Assembly: GCA_016281125.1 (NCBI GenBank)
Contig: JAEEIA010000073.1
Span: 1-50,683, forward strand
Reading direction: 5' to 3'
Length of the DNA: 50,683 nt
From: Oscillospiraceae bacterium
Lineage (GTDB): Bacteria > Bacillota > Clostridia > Oscillospirales > Ruminococcaceae
In this document: positions 41,308-48,935 of the stretch, piece after piece
Layout of the letters: each line of letters begins with the position of its first letter
Position numbering within the stretch: the stretch's first letter is position 1
The notes under the pieces: model-generated
Databases searched by the model: none
Told to the model about the DNA's origin: nothing
The model's input: the letters and a program-made list of their open reading frames with translations, nothing else
Made by a program: the position numbers and the translations under genes

Positions 41308-41336
41308 TTGATTTTCGCCGTATAATGTGATATAAT
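41308..41336 (+). promoter_or_regulatory. Promoter of the lipase pair
   Basis: TTGATT (41308-41313), 17 bases, TATAAT (41331-41336); a small hairpin (CAGAGAG / CTCTCTG, 41285-41306) abuts the -35. Apart from this and the promoter at 41080, the 41003-41409 gap shows nothing. Confidence 0.7.
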
Positions 41337-41409
41337 AGAAACAACTGACTCGGAGCCATAGCGGCAAAGCATTTTTGGAGCACTGGTATCGGAACAAAAG
41401 GAGAACAAA

Positions 41410-42198
41410 ATGGCATATCCTGTATTATTAGTACACGGTATGGGCTTTCGTGACAGCAAGCTCATAAACTACTGGGGCAGAGCACCGAAGCTGTTTGAGA
41501 AGTTGGGGCATACGGTATACTACGGAGGGCAGGACAGCAACGGTTCCTGCAAGACAAACGGACAAGTGATCGCGGAACGAATCAAACAGATTGTGGAGGA
41601 AACGGGATGCGGCAAGGTGAATATCATCGCACACTCAAAGGGCGGACTGGATACACGCTATGCCATCTCGACACTTGGAATGGGAAAATATGTGGCAAGC
41701 CTGACAACCCTTTCCACCCCGCACAACGGCTCGCTGACCATAGACCGGATCCTGAAGCTGCCGAGAGTTTTGATCAAAGCAGGTTCCAAAGTGACGGATA
41801 TCTGGTTCCGCATTCTTGGGGACAAGCATCCTAATACATACGACGCGATTGAAAGCTTTTCCACTGCCGCAGCAAAACGGTTCAACCGGGAGAACCCGGA
41901 TGATCCCGGTGTGCGGTACCGGAGCTATGCATTCGTCATGAGAAATCCCCTGAGCGATCTGTTTCTGTGGTTCCCGAATCTGGTCGTGAACCTTTTTGAA
42001 GGCGAAAACGACGGCCTTCTTGCGCCGAGGGCGGTACAATGGGGCGAGTTCATGGGCATCCGGCGCAGCGCTTGCAGACGGGGAATCTCTCACGCCGACG
42101 AAGTCGATATGCGCCGCAGGAGATTCTGCAAACCGAAAGGCGAGGGTGTATCGGATATGATGGAGGTCTACCGTGAGATTGCAGAAGCACTGCTGTAA
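41410..42198 (+). CDS. Lipase-like alpha/beta hydrolase (soluble)
   Basis: 262 residues, ribosome site AAGGAG. Class 2 lipase layout: LLVHGMGFRD oxyanion loop, nucleophile Ser76 in IIAHSKGGLDTRYA, Asp201 in FEGENDGLL and His228 in RGISHADEVD. The family hydrolyses acylglycerols or similar esters. No signal peptide, so it probably acts inside the cell, perhaps on membrane lipids. It is 37 bases upstream of a longer paralogue with membrane segments; the two share the catalytic domain along its whole length. Confidence 0.85.
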   Translation: MAYPVLLVHGMGFRDSKLINYWGRAPKLFEKLGHTVYYGGQDSNGSCKTNGQVIAERIKQIVEETGCGKVNIIAHSKGGLDTRYAISTLGMGKYVASLTTLSTPHNGSLTIDRILKLPRVLIKAGSKVTDIWFRILGDKHPNTYDAIESFSTAAAKRFNRENPDDPGVRYRSYAFVMRNPLSDLFLWFPNLVVNLFEGENDGLLAPRAVQWGEFMGIRRSACRRGISHADEVDMRRRRFCKPKGEGVSDMMEVYREIAEALL

Positions 42199-42235
42199 AC
42201 GATGGACCAATATCAATGTGTAAAAGGGTGGCGCT

Positions 42236-43558
42236 ATGAAACTACTGTCATTTTTGATAAAAACTATACTTTCATTATGTGCAGTCAATATCTATGTGAT
42301 TGCGCTTATGTATCTGCACGGAGCAGGGAAAGTGCTGGCGCTGATTGCAGGTATCATCTTTGTCCTTGTGCTGTGCATTATCCCGTGCAGTTCAAAGGAG
42401 AACGGCAGGCTCAGGCGCATGCACCGCGGAAGCTATCTTATGAAAATATTTCTTGTTGACTCAGCAGCGGAGCTGATCCTGAATATCAGTTTTGCTGTAA
42501 GCGATAAATGGGGGATCATTGCCACAGTAAACTGCATCATAGCAGTTCTTCTGCTTTCGCTTATGTTTCTCGTTTCAGCCGTTAGAATCTATGCAAGCTC
42601 TGCGCAGATCGGCGTGAAATGGAGATTGCTTGGTTTTTTATTTGCATTGATACCGGTCATCAATCTGTTGATCCTTTTTAAGATCATAAAGCTGACAGAC
42701 GATGAATACAAGCTGGAATGCAGCAGGATCGCACTTGACCGTTCCCGTGAGCAGGAAAAAGTATGCGCCACAAAATATCCCATCCTTATGGTACACGGCG
42801 TATTTTTCAGAGATATCAAAGCCTTCAATTACTGGGGCAGGATTCCGCAGGCACTCGAAAAGAACGGCGCGAAGATATACTACGGTTCCCAGCAGTCAGC
42901 AGATTCGGTTGCAGGCTGTGCGGCTGAGCTGAAAGCGAAGATAGACGAGATCGTGGAAAAAGAGCAATGCGGCAAGGTCAATATTATTGCGCATTCCAAG
43001 GGCGGACTTGATGCAAGATACGCAATCTCCGTGCTGGGAGCTTCGGATAAGGTAGCCAGTCTTACGACGGTAAACACGCCGCACAGAGGCTGTCAGTTTG
43101 CGGAATATCTGCTCTCAAAGGTGCCGGAGGGATTCAAGAACGGACTTGCAGACAAGTACAATGCCGCTCTGAAAAAGCTGGGTGATACAAAGCCTGATTT
43201 TTTAGCGGCGGTTAGCGACCTTACGGCGTCCGCCTGCGAGGAAATGAACCGAAAATGTGAGAATGTAAAGGGTGTGTTTTATCAGAGCGTAGGCTCGCGT
43301 TCGGTATCGGCCAGGGGCGGACGGTTTCCGCTGAATCTTTCGTACCAGCTGGTCAGGTATTTTGACGGCCCGAATGACGGACTTGTTTCGGTAGATTCTA
43401 TGAAATGGGGCGAGAACTTCCGTTTTGTGGAACCCGCCGGCAAAAGAGGCATCACCCACGGCGATGTGATAGACCTGAACCGCGAGAACATAAAAGGCTT
43501 TGATGTCAGAGAATTCTACGTGAAACTTGTCAGTGATCTGAAAACTAGAGGCTTCTGA
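42236..43558 (+). CDS. Membrane-anchored lipase-like alpha/beta hydrolase
   Basis: 440 residues. The N-terminal ~155 residues hold about five hydrophobic segments (near 5-26, 33-52, 68-90, 95-117, 128-152). The rest is the same hydrolase as the preceding gene: ILMVHGVFFRD, Ser254 in IIAHSKGGLDARYA, Asp381 in FDGPNDGLV and His408 in RGITHGDVID. The domain follows an even or odd set of helices that I cannot orient with certainty; positive charges (KWR, SKENGRLRRMHR) suggest the catalytic part is cytoplasmic. I infer a pair, one soluble and one membrane-bound, acting on lipids. Confidence 0.82.
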   Translation: MKLLSFLIKTILSLCAVNIYVIALMYLHGAGKVLALIAGIIFVLVLCIIPCSSKENGRLRRMHRGSYLMKIFLVDSAAELILNISFAVSDKWGIIATVNCIIAVLLLSLMFLVSAVRIYASSAQIGVKWRLLGFLFALIPVINLLILFKIIKLTDDEYKLECSRIALDRSREQEKVCATKYPILMVHGVFFRDIKAFNYWGRIPQALEKNGAKIYYGSQQSADSVAGCAAELKAKIDEIVEKEQCGKVNIIAHSKGGLDARYAISVLGASDKVASLTTVNTPHRGCQFAEYLLSKVPEGFKNGLADKYNAALKKLGDTKPDFLAAVSDLTASACEEMNRKCENVKGVFYQSVGSRSVSARGGRFPLNLSYQLVRYFDGPNDGLVSVDSMKWGENFRFVEPAGKRGITHGDVIDLNRENIKGFDVREFYVKLVSDLKTRGF

Positions 43559-43622
43559 AAGATAACCGATGTTTCATAGAACGGAATCTCCTTTCACAGT
43601 ATTCTATATCCATTATAACACT

Positions 43623-43688
43623 TTACGTGGTCAATTCCCGTTTTATAATACTCAGATCAGCCGCATTGAGTCTGCCGTTGTTTGAGAA
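43623..43688 (-). pseudogene. Relic of a dockerin C-terminus
   Basis: On the minus strand a frame ending in TAA (43623-43625) reads FSNNGRLNAADLSIIKRELTT, the second half of a type I dockerin (calcium loop plus F-helix) with the leading Asp lost. Nothing upstream continues a dockerin protein, so this is the 3' stub of a deleted cellulosomal gene. Confidence 0.6.
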
Positions 43689-43731
43689 AAATGCGGTCTG
43701 CCTGCAGAATCGGGAGAATCATACACAAAAC

Positions 43732-43760
43732 TTGACTGCATCCGCTTTCGGTGTTATAAT
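43732..43760 (+). promoter_or_regulatory. Promoter of the two-component genes
   Basis: TTGACT (43732-43737), 17 bases, TATAAT (43755-43760). Confidence 0.8.
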
Positions 43761-43802
43761 GGATAGAGCTTTGAATGAAACCGAAAGGATGCAGTGCAAA
43801 TC

Positions 43803-44465
43803 ATGAAGCGAATTCTCATTATTGAAGATGATACCGTCCTGCGCGATGAACTGACGATTCTGCTGCAAAACACTGGCTATGAAGTGACAGCGCTTACGCA
43901 GTATCAGGATATCCTGAACCGGATGCTGACTGCGCAGGCGGATCTCATTCTGCTGGACATCAATCTTCCGGAAACGAACGGCGAAACGCTTTTGCTGGAA
44001 TTCCGAAAGCAGAATGACACACCGGTTATCATGCTGACCAGCCGTACTGCGGAGATTGACGAACTGCTCTCCATGAGCTTCGGCGCAGACGATTTTATCA
44101 CCAAGCCCTACAATCCGACCATACTTCTGCTGCGCATCTCGGCCGTATTGAAGCGCACCGCAAAGACCGGTACTGCGCAGATGTATCACGATGCGGAAGT
44201 CAGCACGGTCAAAGGCAGCATCACGCGAAACGGCGCGGAGCAAGTCATGACCAAAAACGAAATGATCATCTTTCAGCTGTTGCTTGACCGCCAGGGGGAA
44301 ATCGTCACCCGCGACGCCCTGATGACCGCGCTCTGGGACAATGACGAGTTCATCAATGACAATGCACTCTCCGTCAATATCAGCAGACTGCGCGGAAAAC
44401 TGGCGGAGCTCGGCTTTCCGGATGCGATTGAAACGCGCAAGAAACAGGGGTATGTGCTGAAATGA
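43803..44465 (+). CDS. Bce-type response regulator (OmpR family)
   Basis: 220 residues from ATG 43803, the usual MKRILIIEDD start; a GTG at 43794 has a better-placed AAAGGA and would add three residues. Receiver domain ~1-115 with acidic pocket Glu8-Asp9-Asp10, phosphoacceptor Asp52 (LLDINLP), Thr-containing MLTSR and Lys in TKPY; winged-helix DNA-binding domain ~125-220 ending in ETRKKQGYVLK. Its stop overlaps the kinase start by four bases. With the ABC transporter downstream, it is expected to activate the promoter at 45449-45528 when the transporter signals antimicrobial peptide stress. Confidence 0.9.
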   Translation: MKRILIIEDDTVLRDELTILLQNTGYEVTALTQYQDILNRMLTAQADLILLDINLPETNGETLLLEFRKQNDTPVIMLTSRTAEIDELLSMSFGADDFITKPYNPTILLLRISAVLKRTAKTGTAQMYHDAEVSTVKGSITRNGAEQVMTKNEMIIFQLLLDRQGEIVTRDALMTALWDNDEFINDNALSVNISRLRGKLAELGFPDAIETRKKQGYVLK

Positions 44466-45457
44466 AGCTGACTGATTTTATCAAAGGCCGGATTCCTGCA
44501 TATCTGATGATCGCTCTGGCATGGGTGCTCATGCTGATTTTTCTCTCTGCTTTCCATGTGCAGGCACAAGCCGCTGTGATGATCAGTGTGCTGCTGTGGC
44601 TTGGTGCAGGGATTGCGGAGGTATGGGAATATCTGCGGAAAAAGCAGTTCTACGACAAACTTTTGCACAGTCTGAATGAACTGGATCAGAAATATCTGCT
44701 GCCGGAAATGACCGGTGAACCGGGATTCTGCGAGGGGAAGATTCTCTGTGAAGTCCTGCGGGAAACCGACAAATCCATGTGCGAACAGATCGGGATGCAC
44801 CGCCGCGCAAGCGCGGAATTCCGGGAATATATCGAACTCTGGGTGCATGAGATCAAGCTGCCGGTTGCGAGCTTGCAGCTGATGTGCCACAATGACGGCA
44901 ATGCGAAATATGCAGAACAGCTGAAACGGATCGACGATTACATTGAGAGTGTGCTGTATTACGCGCGCAGCCGCAATGCGGAAAAGGACTATCTCATCAA
45001 GCCGGTTCCGCTGAAACGTGTTTTTGCCGATACCGCGATCCGGAACCGGGAAGAATTGCAGCAGCGGGGCATCTCGCTCAGTACGGACAATCTGGATACA
45101 GAAGTGATGACCGATGCCAAGTGGCTCGGTTTTATCTTCGGGCAGCTGATGAACAACAGCATGAAATACGGTGCGGATGAGATCACGGTCACGGCAGAAG
45201 ATACTCACGAAGCAACTGTTCTGCGCTTTCGTGACAACGGTATCGGCATTCCGGAAAGCGACCTGCCCTATATCTTTGAAAAGTCCTTTACCGGCGAAAA
45301 CGGACGGACGCACAGCAAATCGACCGGCATGGGGCTCTATATCATCAGGCAGCTCTGTGCAAAGCTCGGTCACAGTATCACGGCAGAGTCCGTTCAGGGG
45401 GAATATACAGAAATCGTGATAACCTTCGGCAAAAATGACCTGTTTGACGTAAGATGA
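44462..45457 (+). CDS. Bce-type intramembrane-sensing histidine kinase
   Basis: 331 residues. Two transmembrane helices (~11-31 and 35-55) with almost no external loop, the mark of intramembrane-sensing kinases that depend on their partner transporter for input. Phosphoacceptor His129 in LWVHEIKLPVASL; N-box FGQLMNNSMKYGA; G1 box FRDNGIGIPESDLPYIFEKSF; G2 box STGMGLYI. Co-translated with the regulator. The end of the gene overlaps the palindrome at 45449-45469. Confidence 0.9.
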   Translation: MKLTDFIKGRIPAYLMIALAWVLMLIFLSAFHVQAQAAVMISVLLWLGAGIAEVWEYLRKKQFYDKLLHSLNELDQKYLLPEMTGEPGFCEGKILCEVLRETDKSMCEQIGMHRRASAEFREYIELWVHEIKLPVASLQLMCHNDGNAKYAEQLKRIDDYIESVLYYARSRNAEKDYLIKPVPLKRVFADTAIRNREELQQRGISLSTDNLDTEVMTDAKWLGFIFGQLMNNSMKYGADEITVTAEDTHEATVLRFRDNGIGIPESDLPYIFEKSFTGENGRTHSKSTGMGLYIIRQLCAKLGHSITAESVQGEYTEIVITFGKNDLFDVR

Positions 45458-45528
45458 ACCGTATCTTACAAAAATGTAATGTTCCGTAAGATGAAACAAA
45501 CGACAGCGCGGCCGGAATATGCTATACT
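45449..45528 (+). promoter_or_regulatory. Bce-type operator and activated promoter of the transporter genes
   Basis: TTACAAAAATGTAA (45466-45479) matches the known TNACA-N4-TGTAA box of BceR-like regulators. It is overlapped by a palindrome GTAAGAT-N7-ATCTTAC (45449-45469), and GTAAGAT recurs at 45486-45492. The -10 is an extended TGCTATACT (TATACT 45523-45528) with no good -35, as expected for an activator-dependent promoter. Confidence 0.75.
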
Positions 45529-45584
45529 GTAATCACCGAAGGGGGAAAGCCCCCGCTGAAACTTCAAACAGAAAGGTGATTCTT

Positions 45585-45779
45585 ATGAAAAACAATAACA
45601 GAACTTCCATGATTATTTCCGGCATTGCAATGGGCATCTCGCTGCTCGGCTGCATCATCTGGTTTGTGCAGACAAAGACATTCGACTGCACAGCAGGCGG
45701 CATTCTTGCTGCAAACACAGCGCTGTACTGTTACTATTCTGACGCTTATCAGAAGCAGCAGAATGCTGCACGCAGCTGA
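45585..45779 (+). CDS. Small membrane protein of the Bce module
   Basis: 64 residues from ATG 45585 (GAAAGGTGATT before it). Hydrophobic segments at about 9-27 and 35-49 with a Lys-Thr-Lys turn between, and a basic, Gln-rich tail. It lies between the regulated promoter and the ATPase gene, 34 bases before the latter. No family recognised; it may tune the kinase or transporter. The start is supported by ribosome site and promoter placement. Confidence 0.65.
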   Translation: MKNNNRTSMIISGIAMGISLLGCIIWFVQTKTFDCTAGGILAANTALYCYYSDAYQKQQNAARS

Positions 45780-45813
45780 ACGGAACACTTTACAGGGAAA
45801 CAGGAAGGTTATT

Positions 45814-46581
45814 ATGGAACAGATCCTCAGAATCGAAAACATTGAAAAATACTACGGCAGCAAATCCAGCCTGACAAAAGCAATCGACGACATTTCGTTC
45901 ACGGTGCAAAAGGGCGAGTTCACGGCGATCATGGGTGCGTCCGGCAGCGGCAAAACCACGCTGCTCAACTGCATCTCCACCATTGACCGCGTGACGGCAG
46001 GCCATATTTTCCTCGAAGATACGGACATTACCGCGCTGAAAGGCAAAGTGCTCAATCAGTTCCGGCGGGAAAAGCTCGGTTTTATCTTTCAGGATTTCAA
46101 CCTGCTCGATACGCTGACCGCCTATGAGAATATCGCGCTTGCGCTTTCCATCCAGAAGAAGCCCGCAAAGGAAATTGACGAAGCGGTGAAGCATGTCGCG
46201 GAACAGCTCGGTATTACGGAGGTGCTGGGGAAGTACCCGTATCAGATGTCCGGCGGACAGAAGCAGCGTGTCGCATCGGCACGCGCCATCGTCACAGAGC
46301 CGAAGATCGTGCTTGCCGATGAACCGACCGGCGCGCTGGATTCCAAAGCGGCGAAAATGCTGCTGGAACGCTTCCGCTATCTGAATACAGAGCACGGCGC
46401 AACGATTATGATGGTCACGCACGACAGCTTCACTGCCAGCTATGCGGGGCGGGTCATTTTCATCAAGGACGGCAAAATCTTCCACGAGATCACACGTGGA
46501 GAGGACAGCCGCAAGCAGTTCTTTGACAAGATCATTGATGTGGTGACGCTGCTGGGAGGTGACATGAGCGATGCTCTTTAA
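45814..46581 (+). CDS. Bce-type ABC transporter ATPase
   Basis: 255 residues from ATG 45814 (AGGAAGG before it; the longer frame overlaps the small membrane protein). Walker A GASGSGKTT (41-49), Q-loop FQDFNLLDT, ABC signature MSGGQKQR (145-152), Walker B IVLADE (165-170), D-loop GALD, and H-loop VTHD. Of the MacB/LolD-BceA type, which remodels or frees antibiotic-target complexes at the membrane. It overlaps the permease gene by 11 bases. Partner of the permease, both induced through the two-component genes upstream. Confidence 0.93.
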   Translation: MEQILRIENIEKYYGSKSSLTKAIDDISFTVQKGEFTAIMGASGSGKTTLLNCISTIDRVTAGHIFLEDTDITALKGKVLNQFRREKLGFIFQDFNLLDTLTAYENIALALSIQKKPAKEIDEAVKHVAEQLGITEVLGKYPYQMSGGQKQRVASARAIVTEPKIVLADEPTGALDSKAAKMLLERFRYLNTEHGATIMMVTHDSFTASYAGRVIFIKDGKIFHEITRGEDSRKQFFDKIIDVVTLLGGDMSDAL

Positions 46582-48631
46582 GCTCTCTCTCAGCAATATC
46601 CGCAAAAGCCTGCGGGATTACGCAATCTACTTCTTTACACTGATCATCGGCGTTTCCATATTCTATGTGTTCAATGCCATCGGCGGACAGGCTGCCATGA
46701 TGAAGGTCACGGAAAGCCGCTACGACATCATTCAGCTGCTCAGCACATCACTCTCCGGCGTGAGCGTTTTTGTGGCCGGTGTACTCGGCTTGCTCATCGT
46801 CTATGCAAGCCGGTTTCTGATCAAGCGCCGCAGCAAGGAATTTGCGCTTTACATGATGCTCGGCATGGGCAAAGGCAAGATTTCTGCGATTCTGCTGGTG
46901 GAAACGCTGCTCATCGGGATCGGTTCGCTGCTGGTCGGACTGCTTGCCGGCATCGGCCTTTCACAGCTGATGAGCGCGCTGGTCGCCAACCTCTTTGAAG
47001 CCGATATGACAGCATACCGGTTCAGCATTTCCGGTGAAGCAATCGGCAAGACGATTCTCTATTTTGCAGTGATGTATCTGGTTGTGATGCTGTTCAACAG
47101 CGCGGTTGTCACACGGATGAAGCTCATCGACCTGCTGCATTCCGAGAAGAAATCCGAGCAGGTCAGGCTGAAAAATCCGCTACTCTGCATCATCATTTTT
47201 CTGCTGTCGGCAGCAGCTCTTGCGTATGCATACTATCAGGTCGGCTGGAACGCCGGTGCTCTGACACAGCAAAAGGCTCTGATCTGCATTGGAATGGGCA
47301 TCGTTTCCACTTTTTTTGTGTTCTGGTCTGTATCCGGCATGTTCCTGCGCATCATCATGTCTGTCCGGAACGTCTATCACAAAGGGCTCAACAGCTTCAC
47401 ATTCCGGCAGATCAGCAGCAAGGTCAACACGATGGTCTTTTCCATGACGGTCATCTGCCTGATGCTGTTCGTCACGATCTGCGCACTTTGCTCATCGTTT
47501 TCCGTCCGGAATTCCCTCAACAGCAATCTGAAGGAATTCTGCGCGGCGGACTGTGAACTCAACGCAACACAGATCATCACCGATGAAAACGACAGGGTAC
47601 AGTATATCTGCCATGATGCAGAGGAACTGTTTGCAGCATCCGGTCTGAGCCTGACGGATCATTTCCGGGAGTATGTGCATTTTGCATCCTATGCGGATCC
47701 TGCGTTCACGATGAGAACTGTTCTGGGCGATACGATAGAAGAAGCGATGCAGCTGGCTCCGCTGCTGCGGTATGATGATCCGCGGGAGATCGTTTCCGTC
47801 AGCGATTACAACGCAGTCTGCAAGCTCTACGGCAAAGACACCGTAACGCTCAGCAGCGATGAATATATCCTGCTCTGCAACTATAAGAATCAGCAGAATC
47901 TGTTCAACAAGGTGCTGGCTGACAAGCCCGATATGACGGTGTTCGGCAAAACGCTGCATGCCCGCTATGACTGCTGTCAGGACGGCTTTATTGATATCGG
48001 CGCACAGGCGATGAACCTCGGTGTGTTCATCGTGCCGGATGATGCTGTCGATCCTGCCTGCAAGGCCATCGACTATGTCATCGGCAACTATCAGGCGGAA
48101 ACGGAAGAAGAGATTTCTGCTGTCAGGACAGATCTGAAAGCATGGTGTGAAACAGCACAGCAGACTTGGCAGGACGCGCATCCCGGCGAGGAAATCATCA
48201 TCGCGTTCAATACAAAGGCTGACATCTACGAAAGTGCGATCAGTCTTGGCGCGATCGTGACGTTTCTGGGACTCTATATCGGTTTGGTCTTCCTCATTGC
48301 CTGCGGTGCGATCCTTTCCCTCAAGGAACTTTCCGAGAGCGTGGACAGCATCGGCAGATACGAAATGCTCCGCAAAATCGGTGCAGAGGAGCGCGACCTT
48401 TCCGCTTCACTGTTCAGACAGACAGGGCTGTTCTTCCTGCTCCCGCTGATCCTTGCCTGCATCCATTCAGTGTTCGGCCTGCGCTTTGCATCAACCGTTC
48501 TGGAATCCATCGGCACACAGCAGGTCGGCGCATCCATGACAGCGACCGTGATTATTATTCTGCTGATCTACGGCGGTTATTTCCTGATCACGTATTTTTG
48601 CAGCAAGGGGATCGTCAAAGAACGGAAATAA
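46571..48631 (+). CDS. Bce-type ABC transporter permease (FtsX-like)
   Basis: 686 residues, about ten transmembrane segments: four near the N-terminus plus further ones to ~310, then a large extracytoplasmic domain (~320-540) typical of BceB-type permeases, then the last FtsX block (EMLRKIGAEERDLSASLFRQ with three helices). The large domain is the sensor for peptide antibiotics in this family and signals to the kinase. The N-terminus (FKLSLSNIRKSLRDYAIYF) is characteristic. Ends the operon before a strong terminator. Confidence 0.92.
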   Translation: MLFKLSLSNIRKSLRDYAIYFFTLIIGVSIFYVFNAIGGQAAMMKVTESRYDIIQLLSTSLSGVSVFVAGVLGLLIVYASRFLIKRRSKEFALYMMLGMGKGKISAILLVETLLIGIGSLLVGLLAGIGLSQLMSALVANLFEADMTAYRFSISGEAIGKTILYFAVMYLVVMLFNSAVVTRMKLIDLLHSEKKSEQVRLKNPLLCIIIFLLSAAALAYAYYQVGWNAGALTQQKALICIGMGIVSTFFVFWSVSGMFLRIIMSVRNVYHKGLNSFTFRQISSKVNTMVFSMTVICLMLFVTICALCSSFSVRNSLNSNLKEFCAADCELNATQIITDENDRVQYICHDAEELFAASGLSLTDHFREYVHFASYADPAFTMRTVLGDTIEEAMQLAPLLRYDDPREIVSVSDYNAVCKLYGKDTVTLSSDEYILLCNYKNQQNLFNKVLADKPDMTVFGKTLHARYDCCQDGFIDIGAQAMNLGVFIVPDDAVDPACKAIDYVIGNYQAETEEEISAVRTDLKAWCETAQQTWQDAHPGEEIIIAFNTKADIYESAISLGAIVTFLGLYIGLVFLIACGAILSLKELSESVDSIGRYEMLRKIGAEERDLSASLFRQTGLFFLLPLILACIHSVFGLRFASTVLESIGTQQVGASMTATVIIILLIYGGYFLITYFCSKGIVKERK

Positions 48632-48657
48632 TCAGATCCGACACCTTCATTATACAG

Positions 48658-48700
48658 GCGCAGCGCCCTCAGAGTGGTCTGAGGGCGCTGCGCTTTGAGA
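48658..48700 (+). terminator. Terminator of the Bce operon
   Basis: Perfect 16-bp GC-rich stem (48658-48673 / 48678-48693), 4-base loop, then a short T stretch. Confidence 0.85.
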
Positions 48701-48791
48701 GCAGTTTCGGCCTGGACGCATCTGAAAATAGATGCAGCATGCCGCAGCGCATTATCTTTTTGTTTATCTTGCTATCTTTGTTATGATTCTC

Positions 48792-48820
48792 TTGCATTTT
48801 TATCAGCAATACGTTATAAT
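48792..48820 (+). promoter_or_regulatory. Promoter of the secreted BspA-like gene
   Basis: TTGCAT (48792-48797), 17 bases, TATAAT (48815-48820). A ~110-base leader with hairpins (for example GGCTTT / AAAGCC and CAGGA / TCCTG) runs to the ribosome site AAGGAGG. Confidence 0.7.
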
Positions 48821-48935
48821 ATAAACTATGTTGTCTGTCGGGCTTTTGCTGGAAAGCCGGGCAGCTGCACAGGAATCTGACCGCAAGACAATATCCTGCG
48901 GCCGAAAGCTACGCATGGTGAAAAAAGGAGGAACT

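Noticed and set aside
43566-43617. Minus-strand TATAAT, AAAGGAG and ATG AAA start-like series
   Set aside because: The frame ends after ten codons inside the 3' end of the lipase gene and the only -35-like TTGACC is just 11 bases from the -10; at most a truncated gene start.
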